Made by a program: the position numbers and the translations under genes
Notes under the pieces: generated by a model
What the model saw: the letters and a program-made list of their open reading frames with translations, nothing else
What the model was told of the DNA's origin: nothing
Database searches by the model: none
Shown here: one piece after another, positions 8,467-14,395 of the stretch
Numbering within the stretch: the stretch's first letter is position 1
Layout: each line of letters starts with the position of its first letter
DNA from: Bacteroidales bacterium UBA1458
GTDB lineage: Bacteria > Bacteroidota > Bacteroidia > Bacteroidales > VadinHA17
Assembly: GCA_002325785.1 (NCBI GenBank)
Contig: DCSU01000158.1
Location: 1-17,019 of the forward strand
DNA: 17,019 nt
Direction: 5' to 3'

Positions 8467-9101
8467 TATCCTGCCGGCTGGCTGTTCTCCTTTACAAAGT
8501 AAGCCACCTTCTCTATGGAGGTGATCATATCAAACTCCTCCAGGTAGACGTTATCAGGGACATTCAGCGGCACGGTGGTGAAGTTCATTATGCCCTTAAT
8601 GCCGTTGCTGACAAGCATGGCCGTAACCGCCACAGCCTGGTCAGGAGGGACGGCCAGCACAGCAATGGCTATATCCAGTTCGTCCTTTAGCTTCTTCATC
8701 TGATCAAGGTGGTAGCATTTAACTCCTGCCACTACTTTGTCAACCTTCTGCGGGTCAACATCGAAAGCGGCAACCACGTTCATGTTGGTACGTTTACCCC
8801 TGAAATATCCGGTGATTGCCCGTCCGAGGTTACCCATACCCATTATGGCTACATTGAGACCGCTCCGGGCGTCAATTATTGAGCCAATGGCCTTTATCAG
8901 TTCCCTGACGTCATACCCCTTGCGCATTACGCTCCCATATCCTATCAGCATCAGATCACGCCTGACCTGTACGGCAGTAATGTGAAGCATGGCTGCAAGC
9001 TCATGCGAGAAAACATAGTTTCTGTTTGCTGCGAGCGATGCAGTCAGTGCTCTCCTGTACTGACTGAGTCGTTCAACCGTCTTTCCCGGTAGTGTCTTCA
9101 T
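8466..9101 (-). CDS. rex: Redox-sensing transcriptional repressor Rex
   Basis: A 211-residue Rex-type repressor. The N-terminal winged helix spans roughly residues 1-80, with the recognition-helix signature VQVRRDLMLIG near residue 45. A Rossmann NAD(H)-binding domain follows (VAIMGMGNLGRAITGY), then AAFDVDP, and the C-terminal helix that domain-swaps in the dimer. In the family, Rex binds DNA when NAD+ is high and leaves when NADH rises, de-repressing NADH-consuming fermentative genes, including hydrogenases. A matching operator lies in front of hydC, the first gene of this run. Its ATG overlaps the kinase stop by 4 bp (ATGA), and its own stop overlaps the ribF ATG. Finding rex inside the hydrogenase operon rather than on its own implies autoregulation. 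Confidence 0.93.
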   Translation of the reverse strand: MKTLPGKTVERLSQYRRALTASLAANRNYVFSHELAAMLHITAVQVRRDLMLIGYGSVMRKGYDVRELIKAIGSIIDARSGLNVAIMGMGNLGRAITGYFRGKRTNMNVVAAFDVDPQKVDKVVAGVKCYHLDQMKKLKDELDIAIAVLAVPPDQAVAVTAMLVSNGIKGIMNFTTVPLNVPDNVYLEEFDMITSIEKVAYFVKENSQPAG

Positions 9102-10246
9102 AATTCAGCCTTTATGTTTGTAACCTGTAACTTTGGTATTATTACCGTAAACACCGACCCTTTGTCAGGTATGCTCTCCACCTTTATGACCCCGTGATAA
9201 AGCTCCACCACTTTCCTTACTATTGAGAGACCGAGGCCGCTTCCGCTGATATTACGGGTCTTGTCGTTCTTAATCCGTGAGAACTCTTCAAAAAGCATAG
9301 TTTTTTCATCTGCATTCATGCCAATGCCGGTATCGGACACTGATAACAAAAATTCATTGTCGTTGCAGTCGACCGTGATTGTAACTGTTCCCCCGGTGTT
9401 ATTGTACTTGACGGCATTTGAGACGAGATTGTTCATAATAATCTCGAAATCATTGGGATCAGCCCATATCGTCTCACAACCTTTTATATCCGTCACGAAG
9501 TGAATATCCTTATGAATTGCATAGGGACTTACAGTCACCACAGCCATTGATACCAGCTCTTTGAGACTGACGTTCTGCATTTTCTCCAGCTGGCGCTCGA
9601 AGCTTACCTTGGTGAAATCAAGGAGGTCCATGATCAGGTGTCGCATGCTGTCAATGCGCTGCAGGGATCTCTCAATGGCGGATGCGTATTCATCAAGCGA
9701 ATCGCCCATCTGTCTCTCATGCATCATCTTCAGGTAACCCTCTATGGCATTCAGCGGCGCCTTCAGTTCATGAGAGAGTACAGAGAGGAACTGGAACCTT
9801 ACCTTTTTCCCTTCAACCTTCAGTTTGTGCGTGATCCTTCTGAGGTATTGCTGTTTGGTAATCTGCTCTATTGAAGCCTTGAGCTCCTGCGGGGTAAAAG
9901 GTTTGGGAATGAAATCAATGGCCCCGTCATTGTGAGCCCTGACGGCCACATCAATGGAGGCGTATGAAGTGATCATCGCCACAACGATGTCATAGTTCTT
10001 CTTCCTTACATACTCGAGCACCTCAACGCCCTGTATACCGGGCAGCTTGTTGTCGAGCAGCAGGATATCAGGCATCTCGCGGTCAATGATCTCAATGCCT
10101 TCCTCACCGGTGGCGGCCTCCAGGATATTATAAGTATAATCCTCATCCATAAACGGATAGGTCACATGGAAATTCCCGAGTATCCTGGCTACGCCTGACC
10201 TGATGCCAGGCTCATCATCTACTACAAGTATTTTGAGCTGTGCCAT
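9098..10246 (-). CDS. Receiver-histidine kinase hybrid (N-terminal response regulator)
   Basis: A 382-residue cytosolic signalling protein with a receiver domain first and a kinase core second. The receiver (about 1-125) has the acidic pair Asp10/Asp11, phosphoacceptor Asp65 (LLLDNKLPG), Thr93 and Lys115 (PKPFTPQ). The HisKA box follows with His159 (SVLSHELKAPLNAIEG). The HATPase domain has NNLVSNAVKYN, VSDTGIGM, a phenylalanine-bearing F box and GSGLGLS. There is no membrane segment and no DNA-binding domain. The design implies that phosphorylation of its receiver by another kinase, probably the H-cluster sensor upstream, controls its own kinase activity. It starts one base after the stop of the stand-alone receiver and overlaps rex by 4 bp. 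The output target is not in the window. Confidence 0.88.
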   Translation of the reverse strand: MAQLKILVVDDEPGIRSGVARILGNFHVTYPFMDEDYTYNILEAATGEEGIEIIDREMPDILLLDNKLPGIQGVEVLEYVRKKNYDIVVAMITSYASIDVAVRAHNDGAIDFIPKPFTPQELKASIEQITKQQYLRRITHKLKVEGKKVRFQFLSVLSHELKAPLNAIEGYLKMMHERQMGDSLDEYASAIERSLQRIDSMRHLIMDLLDFTKVSFERQLEKMQNVSLKELVSMAVVTVSPYAIHKDIHFVTDIKGCETIWADPNDFEIIMNNLVSNAVKYNNTGGTVTITVDCNDNEFLLSVSDTGIGMNADEKTMLFEEFSRIKNDKTRNISGSGLGLSIVRKVVELYHGVIKVESIPDKGSVFTVIIPKLQVTNIKAEL

Positions 10247-10247
10247 A

Positions 10248-10643
10248 CTATATCTTCAGAAGTTTTTTTATTTCCAGGTCAAGCTGTTCCGGTCTCACTC
10301 CCTTTTCAAGATAGAGGTCAGCCCTGATCCATTCGCGGTCCTGTCCGCTGTTCAGGCCAAAGGTGAGCCCCGTCTCCCTTGAGACTGCGGTGGCAAGGAT
10401 GACCGGAACCTCCGGGTATTTTCTCTTCAGTTTGTAACAGAGGATAAATCCGCTGTCATCGCTCTCCATCATCAGGTCGAAGACAGCAATGTCAGGTTTC
10501 ATCTTGGAGATGACCTGCTCGGCCTCCGCCTGGCTCTCAACCGCCACAACCTCGTATCCTGCCTTGCGAAGGTAAAAAGCCACCTGGAACAGGTAATCGG
10601 GGTCGTCATCAGCAAGAAGGACAGTATATATTCTGCTACTCAT
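10248..10643 (-). CDS. Stand-alone response-regulator receiver
   Basis: A 131-residue CheY-like receiver with no output domain. Phosphorylation-site residues are present: Asp12-Asp14 acidic pocket (LLADDDPD), phosphoacceptor Asp56 (AVFDLMM), Thr85 (ILATAVS) and Lys114 (YLEKGVRPEQ). There is an unusual insert-like stretch after the Thr (LTFGLNSGQDREWIRADL) before the Lys strand. It sits 57 nt downstream of the interrupted sensor kinase and 1 nt upstream of the receiver-kinase hybrid. It is therefore a plausible phosphoryl shuttle in a relay sensor -> receiver -> hybrid. It may act by protein contact, since it has no DNA-binding domain. Confidence 0.88.
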   Translation of the reverse strand: MSSRIYTVLLADDDPDYLFQVAFYLRKAGYEVVAVESQAEAEQVISKMKPDIAVFDLMMESDDSGFILCYKLKRKYPEVPVILATAVSRETGLTFGLNSGQDREWIRADLYLEKGVRPEQLDLEIKKLLKI

Positions 10644-10660
10644 TATTTATGTAATTTAGT

Positions 10661-10681
10661 AAAAATCCTTATCTCTTAAGG
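10661..10681 (-). terminator. Weak hairpin plus T-run between sensor kinase and receiver
   Basis: On the transcribed (minus) strand CCTTA-AGAGA-TAAGG is followed by A and then TTTTT. The stem is only 5 bp and AT-rich, too weak for a firm intrinsic terminator. It sits in the largest gap (57 nt) between the structural and regulatory halves of the operon and might cause partial attenuation. Confidence 0.2.
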
Positions 10682-10700
10682 TCATTGATCCTGCAGGCCT

Positions 10701-12320
10701 CTATTCGGCTCTGCGCGGAAGGATGATCTTGAAGGTTGTGCCTGTTGGCCCTTTTGACGGGTCATTGTTTGTCTCCACGGTGATCTGTCCCTTATGCATC
10801 TTTACGATGCCGTAGGTAGTCGCCAGCCCCAGTCCCGTTCCTTTACCCAGTCCCTTGGTTGTAAAGAAGGGTTCGAATATCTTCGGTTTATCCTCGTCCT
10901 TTATACCGGTACCCGTGTCTGAGACAATGAAAATAACGTCGCTTACGGTGTCTTCAAGACATATGTTCAGGGTACCTCCTTCAGGCATTGCATCAATTGC
11001 ATTCTTAAATAGGTTGGTGAGCACCTGGGTCATCTGTTCCGAGTCTATTGAGGCATCACGACTGGTAGTCCGGTCGTCAATCACGGCCTTGATATTTTCA
11101 GGAAACACCACGCCGGCAATGCTATTCTCCGTAAGTTTTCTTATGTCTATGAACTGGTGATTCACCTGGTTCTTGCGGGCAAAGTTCAGCAGGCCGCCGA
11201 CGATCTTCTTGCAACGTGCTGCCTGTTCAACGATGAGATTCAGGTCTTCACGCACCGGGTCCTCAGGCTTGCATTCGTCGAGGAGGATATTGCTGTACAT
11301 TATCACCACGCCCAGCGGGTTATTGAGCTCGTGCGCTATGCCTGCCGACAGCTGGCCCATGTGAGCAAGTTTTTCAGATTGCTTAAGGGCGTTCTGCATC
11401 GTTGTCAGCTTGGCGTTGGAGAGAGCAAGGTCCTGAACTGACCTGTGAAGCTTATCAATGGTAAATGGGAGGCACATCTCCTCCTCTGCCAGTCCCTTGA
11501 CAATCGCGAGGGCATGGTCATAGCAGGTGTCATACCCGCATGCACCGCAGTTCAGGTGATCTTTTGGCGTCAGTTTGCCCATTGAGGCAAGTACCTCCCT
11601 CACCTCTGCCTCTTCGCCTGTCATCTGGCGCTTATCATCAGGCCGGAAACGGGCAGAAAGGTCAAGTTTATCATAGAGTTCCAGGTTATTCCGCCAGTCG
11701 TCCATGTCAAGGCTGCTCATCTTCTCCTGTGCATAGGTGCTGACCAGGGCTCTCCTGTTATACTGTTTGCCGCCCTTGCTCATACCCGGGCCCATGATGC
11801 ACCCCTCGCAGCAGAGCAGCTCGAGGTGCTGACCGCCAATCATCCCCTCCTCAAATTCCTTTATAGCCTCCTGAAAGTCTATCCTTCCCTCGGCGGCTAT
11901 AATGTTTCCGGTGATGGCATCGTCATTCACTCCTGCCGTCTGCAGAAGACCACGTGTTACCGGGAAAATTGCGCCACGGCCTCCCAGTGGCGGATCGAAC
12001 TCCGACGGAACGGCTGTTGCCGGAGTGATGCCGGCAGTTTCGAACATCTCTCTCAGCTCAAGGAACGTAATTGCAACGTCCACCTCGGCGTTTTCCGCTT
12101 TTTTTGCCACACAGGGTCCTATGAAGACCACGGAAAGGTCGTCACCGTATTTTTTTCTCATAACCCTGGTCATAGCCACCATCGGGGATACTACAGGTAT
12201 CAGGTTGGTTGTCAGGTCCGGGTGGTAGAACCTGATGAAGGATACTATTGCCGGGCAGTCTGAGGAGATATAGTTTTGGGCACCGGCCTCGCTGATGAGG
12301 TTGCGATAGCGGTGAGCCAC
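10701..12320 (-). CDS. H-cluster-domain sensor histidine kinase, main part (downstream of in-frame TAA)
   Basis: The bulk of an [FeFe]-hydrogenase-like sensory kinase, in the same frame as the ferredoxin-like piece ending at 12351. Numbered from the 12665 start with the TAA as residue 105, the H-cluster ligands are all kept: Cys137 (SSDCPAIV), Cys185 (GPCVAKK), Cys285 and Cys289 (CCEGC). An extra [4Fe-4S] domain follows (NCGACGYDTC, Cys373, 376, 381, 398), then HisKA with His445 (AGIAHELNNPLG) and HATPase (NLFKNAIDAMP, VSDTGTGI, GTGLGLA). The first possible start here, GTG at 12320, falls inside the hydrogenase domain and has no ribosome-binding site, so it is unlikely to be the native start. 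Known relatives are the putative sensory hydrogenases, which report H2 or redox state. The partner is probably the receiver at 10248-10643. A stop-interrupted gene is the best reading of this piece. Confidence 0.82.
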   Translation of the reverse strand: MAHRYRNLISEAGAQNYISSDCPAIVSFIRFYHPDLTTNLIPVVSPMVAMTRVMRKKYGDDLSVVFIGPCVAKKAENAEVDVAITFLELREMFETAGITPATAVPSEFDPPLGGRGAIFPVTRGLLQTAGVNDDAITGNIIAAEGRIDFQEAIKEFEEGMIGGQHLELLCCEGCIMGPGMSKGGKQYNRRALVSTYAQEKMSSLDMDDWRNNLELYDKLDLSARFRPDDKRQMTGEEAEVREVLASMGKLTPKDHLNCGACGYDTCYDHALAIVKGLAEEEMCLPFTIDKLHRSVQDLALSNAKLTTMQNALKQSEKLAHMGQLSAGIAHELNNPLGVVIMYSNILLDECKPEDPVREDLNLIVEQAARCKKIVGGLLNFARKNQVNHQFIDIRKLTENSIAGVVFPENIKAVIDDRTTSRDASIDSEQMTQVLTNLFKNAIDAMPEGGTLNICLEDTVSDVIFIVSDTGTGIKDEDKPKIFEPFFTTKGLGKGTGLGLATTYGIVKMHKGQITVETNNDPSKGPTGTTFKIILPRRAE

Positions 12321-12350
12321 CAGGTCTGCTCCGAAGGAGACCTCGGCGCA

Positions 12351-12353
12351 TTA
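12351..12353 (-). other. In-frame TAA interrupting the sensor kinase
   Basis: Reading ...CTGGGATTTGAT-TAA-TGCGCCGAGGTC gives LGFD-stop-CAEV, and the frame stays open to 10701. Aligned to CpI (as recalled, LGFDKVFDTNFGADL), the residues on both sides match column for column (LGFD-stop-CAEVSFGADL) with no insertion or deletion. A single base change from AAA, GAA, TAT or TAC would produce it. TAA also ends hydG, rex, hydA and hydB here, so it is a normal stop in this genome. Confidence 0.9.
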
Positions 12354-12665
12354 ATCAAATCCCAGCGCTCTGATCATTCCCACCACCATGCGGTGGTCAG
12401 TGATGTCATGGAACTCCGCGGGGAAGCTGGGTGCCACCAGGGCGGCTTTTTTCCCGGGTTTCTCCACCACTTTCCTTACCATGTCAACGGTGTTCACAAA
12501 CACCTTTGCACCCTGGCTGCATACCTTGGTACAGTTCCCGCATGCGACACACCTCTCCGTTATCACCTCGGCCTGTCCGCCTACTATGCGGATGGCACGT
12601 GCCGGACACTCCCTGACACATGTGTAACAGGTACGGCAGAGCTCTTTTATTGTGTATACCAACAT
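12351..12665 (-). CDS. Ferredoxin-like N-terminal part of the sensor kinase (truncated by TAA)
   Basis: A 104-residue open piece. It carries two [4Fe-4S] motifs (CRTCYTCVRECP and CVACGNCTKVC), then the opening strand of the H-cluster domain (AALVAPSFPAEF and IRALGFD), and ends at TAA. The last 30 residues make no sense as the end of a free ferredoxin, because they are the start of the hydrogenase fold that continues in the same frame. The ATG lies 11 nt after the hydA stop. If made alone, this would be a small two-cluster ferredoxin with an unstructured tail, which could in principle carry electrons; the simpler view is that it is the 5' end of a broken or recoded 654-codon gene. Confidence 0.8.
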   Translation of the reverse strand: MLVYTIKELCRTCYTCVRECPARAIRIVGGQAEVITERCVACGNCTKVCSQGAKVFVNTVDMVRKVVEKPGKKAALVAPSFPAEFHDITDHRMVVGMIRALGFD

Positions 12666-12676
12666 TATGCTATCGT

Positions 12677-14392
12677 TTAAAGCAATACATCGCGCTTGCT
12701 GAAATTTGTATGAAACAACTTCTTATCAGCGAGTTCGGAGCACTGGTCAAATACCTTGCCATATAGGGCTTCAACCGAGGCAGACTGTTCGGGGCCTTTC
12801 ACCGCCTCCTGGTCGTCTGTCTGCCAGATAAATTTTGATCTCTGGCGTACGGCCTCTTTTGAGCCTGCCGGCACCATTCCACCGCCGTTGACGCAACCAC
12901 CAGGGCATACCATCACCTCTGCCAGGTCATAGTCAGCCCCTCCTTCAATCATCTTCTCAAGCTTCTCCAGTCCCTTGAGTCCGTCAACGACAGCTACGGT
13001 ATAAGTCACTCCGGCCGCTGTCACCATGGCTTCCCTGAAGGTGCCGCTGTTGCGCAGTTTTTTTACGGCCGGTCTGTCGGCCTCTTTTTCTCCTGCCATG
13101 ACAGCTATCAAACGCAAGACGGACTCAGTGATGCCTCCCGCGGCCTCAGCAAGCAGTGAGGCCGAACTGCGGAGTGCCATGGGCTCGTCTGCAGGCTCCG
13201 GATCAATATTGGACATGTCAATGCCGTAGAGGACTATAAGCCTTGCCAGCTCCCTGACGGTAAGAACGGTGTCAATATCACTGATGCCTTTCCTTGTCAT
13301 GCTGTCACGGCGTGCTTCGAACTTCATGGCTGTGCATGGAGTCACAGAAACGGTGTAGACTCGCGGCTTGTAAACGGTTGCAGGCACAACGGATTTAATG
13401 ATTGCTCCGGAGATCTGCTGAGGTGTCTTGAGTGTCGAGAGCATGGGCAGTAGTCCGGGGGTAAACTGTTCGCAGTATTTGACCCAGGCCGGGCAGGCAG
13501 AGACTATCAAAGGTTTCCTGCCGGGTTTATCCCTGGCACTTATCACTGCATCAGCAAGCTCAGTAATGAGAATATCTGTTCCTGCGCCCGACAGGAACAC
13601 CCTGTCAAACCCGATCTTTCTGAGAGCAGCGTTCATCAACCTGTCGAAGTCGCGGTGATATTTAACTCCCAGCTCCCCTGCCAGTGCGTAGGGCACCAGT
13701 GGTGAGTACTGTATGACCCTGGTCACATCGCTTTTGCTGAGCTGTTCCTGCACTTCGGAGAGGTAGTGTTTCTCATGGAGGGCTCCCGTGGGGCATACCA
13801 GCACGCACTGGCCGCAGTGGATACAGCTTGAGAAGTTGAAATCGCGGTCCATTGCCGGCCCCACGTGGGTGTATCGCCCGCGGCCTATGAAGTCTATTGA
13901 TGTTGCGGTTACTACCTCTTCACAAACCCTCAGGCAGCGGCCGCACAGTATGCATTTTGAGAGCTCACGCACTATGGCGGGGCTCGACTGGTCACGACGG
14001 GGTTTGATCTTGCTTCCGCGTATGCGTCTCTCTCTGACCTGCATCTCATCGGAAAGCCTCTGCAACTCACAGTCGAGATTACGGTCACAGTAGAGACAGT
14101 CGTCAGGGTGGTTCGAGAGCAGAAGCTCCACAATGGTTTTCCTGGCCCGGATCACGCGGGGTGAGTGGGTCTGTATCTTCATCCACTCCTCCACCGGTGC
14201 CGAGCAGGCGGTGACGAGCCGGTCACGGCCCTCCACCTCCACTACGCACATGCGGCAGGCGCCGGTAGGCGTAAACTCAGCCATCCTGCAGAGCGTGGGG
14301 ATCTTGATGCCATTGCGGTTAAGAGCTGAGAGAATGGTCTCCCCCTTCTCTGCCTTAATGCTTTTATTATTTACCTCTATTGTGAACTGCAT
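12677..14392 (-). CDS. hydA: HydA-like large subunit with atypical H-cluster pocket
   Basis: A 571-residue NuoG/[FeFe]-hydrogenase fusion. Cluster sites in order: [2Fe-2S] at Cys35, 46, 49, 63; His95/Cys99/Cys102/Cys108 for a His-ligated [4Fe-4S]; two [4Fe-4S] at Cys147, 150, 153, 157 and Cys190, 193, 196, 200; then the H-domain with ligands Cys300 (VSACPAW), Cys353 (TPCTAMKFE), Cys496 and Cys500 (CPGGC). All four H-cluster ligands are kept. However, the proton-transfer Cys is Ala299, Glu279 and Glu282 of CpI are Leu and Ala, the Met two before Cys353 is Thr, and the CPC-T-x-K lysine is Met356. The GAGAIF loop is also lost (SSASLL). Unlike Thermotoga HydA there is no C-terminal [2Fe-2S] domain. 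Its start is 3 nt after the hydB stop. It is clearly the HydA partner of HydB and HydC, but normal H2 turnover is questionable. Confidence 0.9.
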   Translation of the reverse strand: MQFTIEVNNKSIKAEKGETILSALNRNGIKIPTLCRMAEFTPTGACRMCVVEVEGRDRLVTACSAPVEEWMKIQTHSPRVIRARKTIVELLLSNHPDDCLYCDRNLDCELQRLSDEMQVRERRIRGSKIKPRRDQSSPAIVRELSKCILCGRCLRVCEEVVTATSIDFIGRGRYTHVGPAMDRDFNFSSCIHCGQCVLVCPTGALHEKHYLSEVQEQLSKSDVTRVIQYSPLVPYALAGELGVKYHRDFDRLMNAALRKIGFDRVFLSGAGTDILITELADAVISARDKPGRKPLIVSACPAWVKYCEQFTPGLLPMLSTLKTPQQISGAIIKSVVPATVYKPRVYTVSVTPCTAMKFEARRDSMTRKGISDIDTVLTVRELARLIVLYGIDMSNIDPEPADEPMALRSSASLLAEAAGGITESVLRLIAVMAGEKEADRPAVKKLRNSGTFREAMVTAAGVTYTVAVVDGLKGLEKLEKMIEGGADYDLAEVMVCPGGCVNGGGMVPAGSKEAVRQRSKFIWQTDDQEAVKGPEQSASVEALYGKVFDQCSELADKKLFHTNFSKRDVLL

Positions 14393-14395
14393 GGC

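Noticed and set aside
12142..12351. ATG overlapping the in-frame TAA (TAATG) that opens a 69-codon frame, suggesting a coupled downstream gene
   Set aside because: The frame is out of register with the conserved hydrogenase and kinase sequence and its product (MRRGLLRSRPGG) has no resemblance to a protein family; the conserved frame runs through the TAA instead.
12351..12353. Recoding to selenocysteine or pyrrolysine, or reassignment of TAA genome-wide
   Set aside because: Those residues use TGA and TAG respectively, and TAA ends hydG, rex, hydA and hydB in this window at the expected protein ends.
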